DNA of 64,000 bases. Source: Opitutia bacterium. Its GTDB lineage: Bacteria; Verrucomicrobiota; Verrucomicrobiia; Opitutales; Opitutaceae. The notes beneath the pieces are model-generated. The model had not been told where the DNA came from. It did not search any database and worked only from the letters and a program-made list of their open reading frames with translations. The first letter of the stretch is position 1. The number at the start of each line of letters is the position of its first letter. The translations under genes were made by a program, and so were the position numbers. Where the stretch lies: contig JACPIS010000004.1 of the NCBI GenBank assembly GCA_016187925.1, positions 1 to 64,000 of the forward strand, read 5' to 3'. Positions 10,478 through 19,984 of the stretch are shown piece after piece.

Positions 10478-12943
10478 ATGGCCAAAGCGGAGAGTTCAAA
10501 CCCAAAGGACAAAGACCCCTCATTCGAGGGTCCGCGCTACCGTCCGCAATGGCTGGCCGGCTTCTCCTGCCTCGTGATCGGCGTGCTGTTGTTCGTCGCC
10601 CTGATCGACTTCATTCCGGAGCAAAGTTACCAGCACTCCTCCTCCCCGTCGGCCAAGAATCTCGTCGGCATCTTCGGCTCCGAGTTTTCCTGGTGGTCGT
10701 ATCACCTGCTCGGCGTTTCGACGTGGCTGATCCCGGTCTTCCTGTTCTGGATGACCTACATTTACCTGCGCAGCGCCCGCCGCCTCGCCGGCACGCGCTT
10801 CATCGCGATGGTCTGTTGCATCGCGTCGCTCTCCTCGTTGATGGCGATGCAATCGACGTTCTTCACCAACACGAGCACCTTCACGGCCGGCCCGGGCGGC
10901 GCGCTCGGCGCGCTCCTTTATGACGGCCTGCTGAAGGACAGCCTGGGGGTGTTCGGCTCCGCGCTCATCCTCGGCGGCCTCTACCTGGTCGGCATGCTGT
11001 TCATCTTCACGCGCGACATCGGCATGGAGTTCGAGAAGCTCGTGCACGGTTTCGCCGAATGGCGCAAGAAACGCGCCGCGCTCCGGGCCGCCCTTATCGA
11101 GGAACGCCGCAAGCGGCGCGAGCAGGCCGCCAACGAAAAAGCGGTCGCGGCCGCCGCCGCGGCCACCGCGGTCAAGCCCGGCCCGGCCCCGCAGCTGCTG
11201 ACCGTCGCGCCCAAGAGGATCGTCGTGCCCAAGAGCGAGGATCCGTTCGCCGAGGCGCCCAAGTCCGTCACGACACCTCCGCTCAAGCCGGCGCCCGAGC
11301 CCCTCGCCCCCGCCAGGACCGCCACCGACACGAAATCGCTCGCCGTCGCCGCGGCGGGCAAACTCGAGCTGAACATCGTCAAGCCCGAGGAGACCAAGAA
11401 GGCCAAGGTCACGCTCCCGCAAAGCGACGACAAGACCTACGAATTCCCGCCGCTCAAGCTGCTCAAGGAGCAGGTGAAACACTCCGCCGCCGACAGCGAG
11501 GAGGAGCACCGCGCCAACGCCGAGAACCTCCTGCGCATCCTCAGCGAGTTCGGTGTCGAGGTCTCGCTCGGCGAGATCCACGTCGGCCCGGTCATCACCC
11601 GCTACGAGGTCGTGCCCGCGCCGGGCGTCCGCGTCGAAAAAATCTCGGGCCTCGACAAGAACATCGCCCTCGGCATGCGCGCGCAGTCCGTCCGCATCCT
11701 CGCTCCCATCCCGGGCAAGGCCGCCGTCGGCGTCGAGGTGCCGAACCAGAAGCCCACGGCCGTCGGCATGCGCGAGATTCTCGAGAGCGAGGACTGGGCC
11801 GGCGCCAAGGCCGAGCTGCCCATCGCCCTCGGCAAGGACGTCTCCGGCAAGCCGCTCGTCTCCGACCTGACCAAGATGCCCCACCTGCTCATCGCCGGCG
11901 CCACCGGCTCGGGCAAGTCGGTCTGCATCAACTCCATTGTCGCCTCGATCCTCTACTCGAAGAGCCCGAAGGACGTGCGGCTCATCATGGTCGACCCGAA
12001 GGTCGTCGAGCTGAAGATTTTCAATTCGCTCCCGCACATGCTCATCCCGGTCGTCACCGAGCCGAAGAAGGTGCCGGCCGCGCTCAAGTGGCTGCTCGGC
12101 GAGATGGAGCAGCGCTACCAGATTTTCGCGAAGGTCAACGTCCGCAACATCACCGGCTTCAACAACCGCAAGAAGGAGAAGCCCGAGCCGCCCCCGCCCG
12201 AGCAGCAGGCCGAGCTGGCCGGCGTGGCGCCCGACGACATCGAGGTGCCCGAGCGCCTGCCCTACATCGTCGCCATCGTCGACGAGCTCGCCGACCTCAT
12301 GATGATCTCGCCCGCCGAGATCGAGACGAGCATCGCCCGCCTCGCGCAGCTCGCACGCGCCGCCGGCATCCACCTCATCATCGCCACGCAGCGCCCGTCG
12401 GTGAACGTCATCACCGGCGTCATCAAGGCCAACCTGCCCTCGCGCATCGCCTTCCAGGTCGCCTCGCAGGTCGACTCCCGCACCATCCTCGATGGCAAGG
12501 GCGCCGAGACGCTCATCGGCCGCGGCGACATGCTTTTCACCCCGCCCGGCACCTCGAAGGTCGTCCGCGCCCAGGGCGCCTTCGTCGCCGACGACGAGGT
12601 CCAGTCCATCGTCGACTTCCTCAAGCGCAACGGTCCGCCGCAATACGCCGCGGCCGTCCAGCAGCAGATCGACCGCGCCGCCCGCGAGGACGACGAGGAG
12701 GCCGACGGCGGCGGGGGGGAGGACGGCGACATGGGCGACGACGAGGATTTGTTCCGCCAGGCGCTCGACGTCCTCCGCTCCACCAAGCGCGCCTCGACCT
12801 CCATGATCCAGCGCCGCCTGCGCATCGGCTACAACCGCGCCGCCCGCATCATGGACCTCATGGAGGACAAGGGCGTCGTCGGCCCGGAGAACGGCTCCAG
12901 CCCGCGTGAAATCCTGGTCGATTTGGACACCTACCAGCCCTGA
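10478..12943 (+). CDS. ftsK: DNA translocase FtsK
   Basis: This 821-residue septal DNA pump segregates chromosome termini. About four N-terminal membrane helices (residues 25-185) are followed by a charged Ala/Pro-rich linker (195-320). The alpha and beta motor domains have Walker A GATGSGKS near residue 474 and the Walker B strand YIVAIVDELADLMM. The C-terminal winged-helix gamma domain (about 755-821, DLFRQALDVLRSTKRASTS) reads KOPS sites. The ATG follows a gap with no clear Shine-Dalgarno. An acidic Asp/Glu/Gly stretch precedes the gamma domain. Confidence 0.97.
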   Translation: MAKAESSNPKDKDPSFEGPRYRPQWLAGFSCLVIGVLLFVALIDFIPEQSYQHSSSPSAKNLVGIFGSEFSWWSYHLLGVSTWLIPVFLFWMTYIYLRSARRLAGTRFIAMVCCIASLSSLMAMQSTFFTNTSTFTAGPGGALGALLYDGLLKDSLGVFGSALILGGLYLVGMLFIFTRDIGMEFEKLVHGFAEWRKKRAALRAALIEERRKRREQAANEKAVAAAAAATAVKPGPAPQLLTVAPKRIVVPKSEDPFAEAPKSVTTPPLKPAPEPLAPARTATDTKSLAVAAAGKLELNIVKPEETKKAKVTLPQSDDKTYEFPPLKLLKEQVKHSAADSEEEHRANAENLLRILSEFGVEVSLGEIHVGPVITRYEVVPAPGVRVEKISGLDKNIALGMRAQSVRILAPIPGKAAVGVEVPNQKPTAVGMREILESEDWAGAKAELPIALGKDVSGKPLVSDLTKMPHLLIAGATGSGKSVCINSIVASILYSKSPKDVRLIMVDPKVVELKIFNSLPHMLIPVVTEPKKVPAALKWLLGEMEQRYQIFAKVNVRNITGFNNRKKEKPEPPPPEQQAELAGVAPDDIEVPERLPYIVAIVDELADLMMISPAEIETSIARLAQLARAAGIHLIIATQRPSVNVITGVIKANLPSRIAFQVASQVDSRTILDGKGAETLIGRGDMLFTPPGTSKVVRAQGAFVADDEVQSIVDFLKRNGPPQYAAAVQQQIDRAAREDDEEADGGGGEDGDMGDDEDLFRQALDVLRSTKRASTSMIQRRLRIGYNRAARIMDLMEDKGVVGPENGSSPREILVDLDTYQP

Positions 12944-12995
12944 GGCCCCTTTAGTCTTTCAACCCCGCAGCAAATCCACTTAACAGGACGGCAAC

Positions 12996-13730
12996 ATGCA
13001 GACCATCGGCGAACGACTGGAGGAGGCGCGCAAGCGCAAAGGCCTTTCCATCCGCGAGGCGGCAGAGGCGACCAAGATCCGCGGTGACTACCTGCAGAAG
13101 TTCGAGGCCAACTCCTTCGACCTCGATCTGCCTCCGCTTTATATCCGCGGCTTCGTCCGCAGCTACGCCCGCTACCTCGAGCTCGATCCCGAGCGTTTCC
13201 TCGCGGAATACGATTCCGTCGTGGCCTCCGAGGGCCGCGCCCCGCGGCGCGAGTCGCGCGAGGTGTACGGACGCGTGGAGTTCGGCGGCGAGGCCAAGGA
13301 AGGTGCGTCCACCGGCGGCAGCCAGGTCGACCAGGCTGTGATGCTCAAATACGGCGTGCTCGGCGGCGGCGCCCTCGTCGTCATCGTCGTCGTCATCGTG
13401 CTTATCAATGTGCTCTCTTCGCACAGCAGCCCGAAGCCCGCCACCACCGCCGCCCAACCGGCCACCACCCAGCAGCCGGCCGACGCGGGTGCGCAGACGC
13501 TCACTTTCACCGCTGCCGACGCCACGCGTCTCAAGATCGTCAGCGAAACCACCGGTGCCGTGATCTTCAACGACGGCCTCGCCCGTGGCGAAACCAAGTC
13601 CTTCCGCAAGACCGGCACGTTCCTCATCACCGTCGAGGACCGCACCAAGCTCCGCATGGAGGTCAACGGCCGCGCCACGGACATCCCGCAGTTCGCCGCC
13701 GGCAATTACGGCCGCTTCCGGCTCGACTGA
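12996..13730 (+). CDS. RodZ-like protein: Cro/C1-type HTH, one TM, DUF4115
   Basis: This 244-residue protein has an N-terminal helix-turn-helix (about 3-65, MQTIGERLEEARKRKGLSIR) of the HTH_25 type. A single transmembrane segment follows (about 115-135, VLGGGALVVIVVVIVLINVL), then a periplasmic DUF4115-like beta domain (about 165-244). This is the RodZ architecture, a partner of MreB in cell-shape control. It follows ftsK by 52 nt, consistent with a cell-division/shape cluster. One of the few starts here with an AGGA-like ribosome site (ACAGGACGGCAAC before ATG). Confidence 0.85.
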   Translation: MQTIGERLEEARKRKGLSIREAAEATKIRGDYLQKFEANSFDLDLPPLYIRGFVRSYARYLELDPERFLAEYDSVVASEGRAPRRESREVYGRVEFGGEAKEGASTGGSQVDQAVMLKYGVLGGGALVVIVVVIVLINVLSSHSSPKPATTAAQPATTQQPADAGAQTLTFTAADATRLKIVSETTGAVIFNDGLARGETKSFRKTGTFLITVEDRTKLRMEVNGRATDIPQFAAGNYGRFRLD

Positions 13731-13757
13731 GCGAACGCGCTTCCCGCTGGAAAAACC

Positions 13758-13783
13758 AAAGGCCGGCTTGCGCCGGCCTTTTC
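13758..13783 (+). terminator. intrinsic terminator after the RodZ-like gene
   Basis: A perfect stem AAAGGCCGGC / GCCGGCCTTT with loop TTGC is followed by TTCC. It sits between convergent genes and could work in both directions. Confidence 0.7.
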
Positions 13784-13794
13784 CGTTGGCGCGT

Positions 13795-14415
13795 TCAGCG
13801 CAGCGCCACGGGCGGACCGAGCACCTCGCGCAGGATGAACGCGCGCCGCAGCGCGGCGGGATCGCGCAGATCGTCGAGCACCACGCCGCGGGTCTGCGTG
13901 CGCAGTTTATCCTGCTTGTCGGAGATCGCCTCTTCGAAGGCCACGCGCCGCTGCGCCGCCGCCTTCATCTGCTCAGCTTCCTGCAGTTGCTCCATCAACG
14001 CGGCCTGCCGTTCGATCTCCTCCGCCTCCCGCCGCAACTCACCCCGGGCTGGGACGGACGGCTCGACGGCCGCGCGCGGCTGCATGACCTCGCGGATCAG
14101 TTCCGGCAGCCCCATTATCACCGGCGGCGTGGCCTCGGGCGAACGATCCTGCGGCGCGAGGCGCGGCTGCTCCGGCAGCGGCTCGGGCGGGCGCGTGTGC
14201 TGGCCGCGGCGCTCCTCGATCTTGCGCCGGATGTCCTCGCGGATCTTCCGGGTGCGCTCCGCGAGCTCCGTGTCATCGAATTCAAATTCCTTTGCCGGCG
14301 GCGGCTCCTCCTGGCCGGCCGCGCCCCGCGTGCCGCGATTCAGCGCCTTCAGCAGCTGCGCCACGAGGCCGGCGATGACGACCACGACCCAAGGATTTTC
14401 GAGCAGCCATTTCAT
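13795..14415 (-). CDS. hypothetical membrane-anchored charged protein
   Basis: This 206-residue protein starts with one transmembrane segment (about 8-23, PWVVVVIAGLVAQLLK). A highly charged, Arg/Glu-rich, probably helical or coiled-coil cytoplasmic part follows (about 45-185). I do not recognise a family. It is the last gene in the NfeD-FloA gene series, about 70 nt downstream of floA on the same strand, so a role at the same membrane domains is possible but unproven. Confidence 0.7.
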   Translation of the reverse strand: MKWLLENPWVVVVIAGLVAQLLKALNRGTRGAAGQEEPPPAKEFEFDDTELAERTRKIREDIRRKIEERRGQHTRPPEPLPEQPRLAPQDRSPEATPPVIMGLPELIREVMQPRAAVEPSVPARGELRREAEEIERQAALMEQLQEAEQMKAAAQRRVAFEEAISDKQDKLRTQTRGVVLDDLRDPAALRRAFILREVLGPPVALR

Positions 14416-14485
14416 GGGAATGGACGGTGGCAGGGCGAATCATCCGGCTGAGCCGCAGCTCGACGGAACGTCTCGCCCGGCCGGT

Positions 14486-15487
14486 TTACTTCTTCCCCTC
14501 CGGGTGCGCGATGGAGCCGCGCATGGCGGTGTCGGACTGGATGTTTTCCATCCGGTAGTAATCCATGACGCCCAGCTTGCCGGTGCGGAACGCCTCGGCC
14601 ATCGCCAGCGGCACCTGTGCCTGCGCCTCGACGACCTTCGCCTGCATCTCCTGCACGCGGGCCTTCATCTCCTGCTCGACGGCGACGGCGGCCGCGCGGC
14701 GGATTTCGGCCTGCGCTTGTGCGATGCTCTTGTTCGCCTCGGCCTGCGCCTCCTGCAGCTTCGCGCCGACGTTCTCGCCCACATCCACATCGGCGATGTC
14801 GATGGAGAGAATCTCGAACGCCGAACCGACGTCGAGGCCGCGGGCGAGCACGGTTTTGGAAATGCTGTCGGGGGACTCGAGCACCTGCTTGTAGCTCTCG
14901 GCCGAGCCGATGGTGGAAACAATGCCCTCGCCCACGCGGGCGATGATGGTGTCCTCCTTGGCGCCGCCGACGAAGCGGTCGAGGTGCGTGCGCACGGTGA
15001 CGCGCGCCTTCACCTTCACCTGGATGCCGTCCTTGGCGACGCCGTCGATGGTGGTGCGGCCCTGCGCGGGATTCGGACAATCGATGACCTTCGGGTCGAC
15101 GGAGGTGCGCACGGCCTCGACCACGCTCTTGCCCGAGCCCTTGGTCGCGAGGTCGATGGCGCAGGCGCGGTCCCAATCGAGGACGATGCCGGCCTTCTGC
15201 GCCGCCACGAGCGCCTGCACGGTCGGGACGACGTTGCCGCCCGCGAGGTAATGCGCCGCAATCTTGTCGGTGGAGACCTCGATGCCGGCCTTCACGGCGG
15301 TGATGCGGGCCTCGACGACGAGATTGTACGGCACGCCACCGAGCCGCATGCCGATGAGGTTCAGCCAGCCGACCGGCGCGCCGTTCAGCAATGCCTTCAG
15401 CCAGGTGCTGAAGAACGACAGCGCAATGAACACGACAATCAGCGCCGGGACGCCGATCAGCACGAAGAGGAACAGGGAGGAGTTCAT
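14486..15487 (-). CDS. floA: flotillin-like protein FloA
   Basis: This 333-residue protein matches the FloA/YqfA (UPF0365) family. It has an N-terminal hydrophobic hairpin (about 5-30), then the SPFH-like domain starting near [22 protein letters not shown] long Ala/Glu/Gln-rich coiled coil (about 245-305) with repeated EAQA/EMQAK follows. Such proteins organise ordered membrane microdomains. The ATG at 15485-15487 was chosen over an earlier in-frame start because it gives [10 protein letters not shown] and avoids overlap with nfeD. It lies directly downstream of two nfeD genes, the usual arrangement. Confidence 0.94.
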   Translation of the reverse strand: MNSSLFLFVLIGVPALIVVFIALSFFSTWLKALLNGAPVGWLNLIGMRLGGVPYNLVVEARITAVKAGIEVSTDKIAAHYLAGGNVVPTVQALVAAQKAGIVLDWDRACAIDLATKGSGKSVVEAVRTSVDPKVIDCPNPAQGRTTIDGVAKDGIQVKVKARVTVRTHLDRFVGGAKEDTIIARVGEGIVSTIGSAESYKQVLESPDSISKTVLARGLDVGSAFEILSIDIADVDVGENVGAKLQEAQAEANKSIAQAQAEIRRAAAVAVEQEMKARVQEMQAKVVEAQAQVPLAMAEAFRTGKLGVMDYYRMENIQSDTAMRGSIAHPEGKK

Positions 15488-15497
15488 AAGGGAAGGA

Positions 15498-15965
15498 TCA
15501 GGGTTTGGTAACAATCAGACGGAAATTATCGAGCCCGACGACGCGCAGGCTGGCGCCCTTGGTCGCATGGCCGTTCTGGCAAAACGCCTCGTAGCGCTTG
15601 CCGTCGACGACCACGTAGCCGCTCGGCGCGAGCGTGGTGACGGCCTCGGCGGTCTTGCCCACCACCAAGCTCGGCTCGGCCAGCGGCGGCTGGCTCGTGG
15701 CGTCGCTCGCGGATTGCACGACCAGTTTCTTGCCGACGCGGGATTTGGGCAGCCAGACCAGTTCGATGTAGAGTGTCAGGCCCAGCAGCGCGAGGGCGAT
15801 GCCGGTCGCGAGCGCGCCACCCGCCGGGCCGAACTGCTGGAAGGAAATGATGCAGCCCGCGAGCATCGCCGCCCCTCCGATGAAGCCGAGCACGGCGCCC
15901 GGGACGAAAACTTCGCCGGCGAGCAACAGCACCCCGAGCAAAAAAAGCAGGAGGATGGTGTTCAC
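15498..15965 (-). CDS. short NfeD family protein
   Basis: This 155-residue protein has three to four membrane helices (about 3-75) and a C-terminal OB-fold NfeD domain (about 95-155, [26 protein letters not shown]). It lacks the protease domain of its neighbour, so it is the NfeD1a-like short form. Its start overlaps the stop of the long NfeD gene by 4 nt and it is followed by floA after 10 nt, so the three are almost certainly one operon. Confidence 0.9.
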   Translation of the reverse strand: MNTILLLFLLGVLLLAGEVFVPGAVLGFIGGAAMLAGCIISFQQFGPAGGALATGIALALLGLTLYIELVWLPKSRVGKKLVVQSASDATSQPPLAEPSLVVGKTAEAVTTLAPSGYVVVDGKRYEAFCQNGHATKGASLRVVGLDNFRLIVTKP

Positions 15966-17392
15966 GGGTCGCTCCTTTCCACGATCAGCCCGAAATCATT
16001 CCGGCCGCGCACGATGACCGGAGTGCCCGCGTCGAGCGCACCGACCTCGACCTTCGCCTCGTAACGCCGGCCGTCGATCTCCACCTGGCCGGACGGCCGC
16101 AGCGCCGTGGCGGCGGTCGCGCGACGACCGATGAGGGAATACACTCCGCCCGCGACTTCCGGGGCGAGGCCCGAGGTTTGCGCCGCCACATCGACGGCGG
16201 TCGCGAGCACGAGTCTGTCCCAAACCCAGCCCTTCGGCAGATAGCGCAAGAGTACCGCCGCGGCCACCACCGCGAGTCCCAGCCCGAGGGCCAGGCTGCC
16301 GAGCGGCTGCACGAAGGCGTCGCCGGAAACGGCCAGCGGCTGGTTCGGCCAGAGGTCGGCCATCGCCCAGAGCAGCGAGCCCAGCATCAAGAGGACTCCG
16401 CTCGCCGCCAGCACGAACACGCCCGGGAAGAAGAATATCTCGACGGCGAGCAACACCAGGCCGAGCGCAAAGACCAGCACCGGCTCATGGCCGGAAAGGC
16501 CAGCGATGTGATGTCCGAAGAACACCAGCGCGAGGAGCAACACCCCGAGGCCGCCGATCCAGCCGTGCCCGGGCATCTTGAACTCGATGAACAGCGCCAA
16601 CAGACCTAGGCCGAGCAACACCGGCGCGATGGCCGTGAGGTATTGGGCGGCGCCCTCGGACCACGTAATCTCGAAGCGGCGGATCGTGTAGTTGTCGGCG
16701 CCGAATTTTTTCGCGAGGAGCGCATCGATATCCTTCGCAATTCCGGCCGCCAGCAAGGCGTGCGGCGGCTCGCCATAGGTCTTGCTGGCCTCGGAGGCGG
16801 TCAGCGAGAGCAGCTCACCCTTCGGCTTGATGACGGTGTCGCCGATCTTCAGCTCGTAGTCGGCGTCGATCATGGCGGAGATGACCTGCCCGCGGAAGCC
16901 CTTGCCTTCGGAGATCGCGCGGATGCGGGCCTTGAGGTAGCTGACCACCTTTTGCTTCATCGTGGCATCGATATCCGTGCCGCTGGACGAAACGGGTGCC
17001 GCCGCGCCGATGACCCCATCGGGGGTAAAATAGATTTCGCCGGTCGTCGCCGAGATGAAAGCTCCGGCCGACATCGCCTCCTTGTTGACGTAGGTGATGG
17101 TCTCGCCGGGAAACTTCCCGAGCGCCTCCATGATGTCGAACGTCACGTCGAGCGCGCCGCCCGGCGTGCTCATGTCGAGCACCACGGCGTCGGCCTTCTG
17201 TTCAATGGCCTCCTTCAAACCGCGCCGCAGGATGTAGAGGACGGGCTTGGCGATCTCGCCCTTCACCGGGATGATGTAGACGCTCTTCTTCGCCGCCGCC
17301 ACGCCGGTCGCCCCAAGGGCGGCGGGCTCCGCCCCGGCGAGAGCGACCGCGGACAGAAAAAGCAGCAGGAAAGTGCCGGCGCGCTTGAACAT
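15962..17392 (-). CDS. long NfeD protein with ClpP-class serine protease domain
   Basis: This 476-residue protein has a signal peptide (1-20). A ClpP-like Ser/Lys protease domain follows (about 35-215) with the NKEAMSAGAFIS segment that should hold the catalytic serine. Several membrane helices (about 245-390) precede a C-terminal NfeD OB domain (about 400-476). This is the NfeD1b/STOPP layout whose partner is a stomatin or flotillin, here floA. The ATG at 17390-17392 places the signal peptide correctly. First gene of the microdomain operon. Confidence 0.92.
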   Translation of the reverse strand: MFKRAGTFLLLFLSAVALAGAEPAALGATGVAAAKKSVYIIPVKGEIAKPVLYILRRGLKEAIEQKADAVVLDMSTPGGALDVTFDIMEALGKFPGETITYVNKEAMSAGAFISATTGEIYFTPDGVIGAAAPVSSSGTDIDATMKQKVVSYLKARIRAISEGKGFRGQVISAMIDADYELKIGDTVIKPKGELLSLTASEASKTYGEPPHALLAAGIAKDIDALLAKKFGADNYTIRRFEITWSEGAAQYLTAIAPVLLGLGLLALFIEFKMPGHGWIGGLGVLLLALVFFGHHIAGLSGHEPVLVFALGLVLLAVEIFFFPGVFVLAASGVLLMLGSLLWAMADLWPNQPLAVSGDAFVQPLGSLALGLGLAVVAAAVLLRYLPKGWVWDRLVLATAVDVAAQTSGLAPEVAGGVYSLIGRRATAATALRPSGQVEIDGRRYEAKVEVGALDAGTPVIVRGRNDFGLIVERSDP

Positions 17393-17541
17393 CGTTCCCC
17401 CAAGATAGGGTTGCCTCCGGGACAAGCAAGCATCGCGCAGCTACAAAGCGGGCAGGTGTTTCAAGCCCAACCGGGTGTAACGTTAATTTAACCGCCAGTT
17501 TGGATTGGTGTGGCGGGGATAAATTTGCTTACCACTCATCC

Positions 17542-18462
17542 ATGGAACGCATCCCGTATCTCGGGCAAACGATTCTCCGCTGGCAGGTGGGCGCCTCGTC
17601 CTTCCTCGCCCTGCCCGAAAAAGGCGCGCGGCTGATGAACTGGAATGTCACGCTCGGCGACGGCTCGGTGCGCGACATCATCTACTGGCCCGAGGTCAGC
17701 TCGCTTGACAACTTCCACCGCATCCGCGGCGGCAATCCCATCCTGTTTCCGTTCGCCGGTCGCACCTACGACCGGAGCGAGATGAACCACTGGCGCGCCG
17801 ACGACAGCCAGCGCCGCCCGATGCCGCAGCACGGCTTCGCCCGGCAGGGCGATTTCCGCATCACGCGGCTCGACGAACGCGGTTTCTCCGCGCTGCTCGT
17901 GCCGGGCGACGAGGCGAAGGCCGCCTACCCCTACGACTACGAGTTCACTGTCAGCTACCGCTTCGAGCCGGCCGGGCTCTATGTCGAATTCGAACTGACC
18001 AACCACGGCGCGGCGCCCATCCCGTGGTCGGCCGGCCATCATTTCTATTTCACCCTCCCGTGGACGAGCGGCCTCACGCGCCGCGATTACGTCTTCGAGG
18101 CGCCCGCCACCAAGACGCTCAAGCACATCGAAAGCGGGCGGCTGGTCGACGGACCGCGACTCGCGCCGCGCGAGACCTTGGACAACCCGGCGCTCGTCGA
18201 CACGATCCACACCGGCCTGCGCGGGCACGCGTTCGCCGTGACCGAGCGCGGCAGCGGGCAGCGCCTGCGGTTCAACACCGGCTTCACCAACACGCTGGCG
18301 CGCGACGCGGCCATCGTCACCTGGACGCAGGACGAGAAGGCGCCTTTCTACTGCATCGAGCCGTGGATGGGGCCGCCCAACAGCCCCGAGAACAAGACCG
18401 GCCTGCATCACGTCGGTCCCGGCCAGACGCAGAAATTCCTCGTCGAGATCACGCTCGAATGA
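17542..18462 (+). CDS. aldose 1-epimerase family protein
   Basis: This 306-residue protein belongs to the galactose-mutarotase-like superfamily. It shows GGNPILFPFAGRT, the QHGFAR histidine segment and SAGHHFYFTLPW, followed by a conserved late acidic residue in FYCIEPWMG. It probably interconverts sugar anomers; the substrate cannot be read from sequence. The ATG at 17542 is chosen because upstream in-frame codons look non-coding. Its TGA overlaps the ATG of the multicopper oxidase gene. Confidence 0.85.
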   Translation: MERIPYLGQTILRWQVGASSFLALPEKGARLMNWNVTLGDGSVRDIIYWPEVSSLDNFHRIRGGNPILFPFAGRTYDRSEMNHWRADDSQRRPMPQHGFARQGDFRITRLDERGFSALLVPGDEAKAAYPYDYEFTVSYRFEPAGLYVEFELTNHGAAPIPWSAGHHFYFTLPWTSGLTRRDYVFEAPATKTLKHIESGRLVDGPRLAPRETLDNPALVDTIHTGLRGHAFAVTERGSGQRLRFNTGFTNTLARDAAIVTWTQDEKAPFYCIEPWMGPPNSPENKTGLHHVGPGQTQKFLVEITLE

Positions 18463-19556
18463 ACCGTCTGCTCCTCGCGCTGGGCCTGCTGACGCTGGCG
18501 CTGTCCATCCGCGCCGAGCCTGCCGCCGCCGCGCCGGAGCCCGAACCGCTGACCGGCGAGGTGCGCCAGTATTTTCTCGCCGCCGATGTGGTGGAGTGGA
18601 ATTACGCCCCGTCGGGCAACGTCCTCGCGGAGATGGAGTGCTGCGGAGACGATTCGACGTGGCTGAAACGCGGCCCCGACGCACGTCCGCCCATTTTCAA
18701 GAAAGCCCTCTGGCGCGAGTACACCGACGACACCTTCACGGAGTTGAAACCCCGCGCTCCCGAGTGGGAACACGCCGGTATCCTCGGGCCGATCCTTCGC
18801 GCCGAGGTGGGTGACCGCATGGAAGTCACCGTCAAAAACAACACCCGCTTCACCGTCAGTCTGCACGCGCACGGCGTGCACTACCTCAAGCCCTACGAGG
18901 GCGCCGGCTACCCCGATGGCACGCACGGCTCCGACAAGAGCGACGACTACATCGCCCCCGGCGTCAGCTACACTTACCGCTGGCAAGTGCCCGTGCGCTC
19001 CGGCCCCGGTCCGGGCGATCCCAGCTCGGTCGTGTGGCTTTATCACGCCCATGTGAACAGCCCGGCCGACGTCAACACCGGCCTCGTCGGCGCGCTCATC
19101 GTCACGCGGCATGGCGCGGCGCGCCCCGACGGTTCGCCACGCGACGTCGACCGCGAGTTCGTCACGCTGTTCATGAATTTCAACGAAGCCGGGAGCCGCT
19201 TCGCCAAGGACAACGCCGCGCTGCTCGCGCCCGGCGGCCCCCGGGCGGAGTCGAACCGGTTTCACGCCATCAACGGCTACGTCTTCGGCAACCTGCCCCT
19301 GCTGCGCATGAAGGCCGGCGAGCGCGTGCGCTGGTATCTGGTGGCCTTGGGCGACGACTCCGACCTGCATACGCCGCATTGGCACGGCAACACCGTCCTG
19401 CACGAGGGCCACCGCACCGACGTGATCGAGCTCTTCCCGGCCAGCATGAAGGTGGCCGACATGCGCGCCGACAATCCCGGCATCTGGCTCTACCACTGCC
19501 ACGTCAACGACCACGTGAAGGCCGGCATGGCGGCGCGCTACGAAATCGTGAAGTAA
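18459..19556 (+). CDS. two-domain multicopper oxidase
   Basis: This 365-residue protein has a Sec-type signal peptide (1-20, no twin arginine) and two cupredoxin domains. All copper motifs are present in order: HAHG, YHAHV, HTPHWHGN and HCHVNDHVKAGM, giving type 1 and trinuclear sites. The first domain's extended ligand region and FTELKPRAPEWEHAGILGP wording resemble ceruloplasmin-type oxidases. Likely an exported oxidase of metal ions or phenolics; the substrate is unknown. ATGA overlap with the upstream epimerase shows translational coupling. Confidence 0.88.
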   Translation: MNRLLLALGLLTLALSIRAEPAAAAPEPEPLTGEVRQYFLAADVVEWNYAPSGNVLAEMECCGDDSTWLKRGPDARPPIFKKALWREYTDDTFTELKPRAPEWEHAGILGPILRAEVGDRMEVTVKNNTRFTVSLHAHGVHYLKPYEGAGYPDGTHGSDKSDDYIAPGVSYTYRWQVPVRSGPGPGDPSSVVWLYHAHVNSPADVNTGLVGALIVTRHGAARPDGSPRDVDREFVTLFMNFNEAGSRFAKDNAALLAPGGPRAESNRFHAINGYVFGNLPLLRMKAGERVRWYLVALGDDSDLHTPHWHGNTVLHEGHRTDVIELFPASMKVADMRADNPGIWLYHCHVNDHVKAGMAARYEIVK

Positions 19557-19618
19557 AAACCCGCCCGCGTCCGGTTTTTCTCCGTTACTTTTCCACCCGA
19601 AAAGGGTCATATCGCGCC

Positions 19619-19969
19619 ATGATTTCCACGTGCGCCTTCATCGAAGGCATCGGCGGCCCCGAGCTGATGATGATCCTTTTCATCATCCTGCTGCTCTTCG
19701 GCGCGAACAAGCTGCCCGAACTGGCGCGGGGGCTGGGCAAATCCATCAAGGAATTCAAGCGGGCCGCCAGCGGCGTCGAAGAACAGTTCAAGGATGCGTT
19801 GGAGGAAAAGCACGAGACGCCCGAGTCGAAGCGCTTCGCCCCCGTGCCCCCGAAGCCGCCGACCACTTTCCCGCCCTACCCGCCCGGCAGCGGCCCCGCC
19901 CAGCCTTCCGGCACGGTGAGCCAGCAGCCGCCCGACGAGAAAACTCCGCCCGACGCGCCGGCGCAGTGA
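19619..19969 (+). CDS. tatA: Sec-independent translocase protein TatA/E
   Basis: This 116-residue protein has the Tat_A core: the short membrane helix GPELMMILFIILLLFG, the hinge and LPELARGLGKSIKEFKRAASG amphipathic helix. A long Pro-rich tail (about 65-116) follows. It would multimerise into the pore of the twin-arginine translocase. No tatB or tatC is present in the window. It stands 62 nt downstream of the oxidase gene, whose signal peptide is not of Tat type. Confidence 0.9.
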   Translation: MISTCAFIEGIGGPELMMILFIILLLFGANKLPELARGLGKSIKEFKRAASGVEEQFKDALEEKHETPESKRFAPVPPKPPTTFPPYPPGSGPAQPSGTVSQQPPDEKTPPDAPAQ

Positions 19970-19984
19970 GCCCGGCGGACGCGC

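Noticed and set aside
10520-12643. A 707-codon minus-strand frame opposite ftsK
   Set aside because: Antisense shadow of ftsK with Asp/Gly/Leu-rich nonsense composition.
19619-19969. The idea that TatA serves the neighbouring multicopper oxidase
   Set aside because: The oxidase signal peptide (MNRLLLALGLL) has no twin-arginine motif, so adjacency is not evidence for Tat export.
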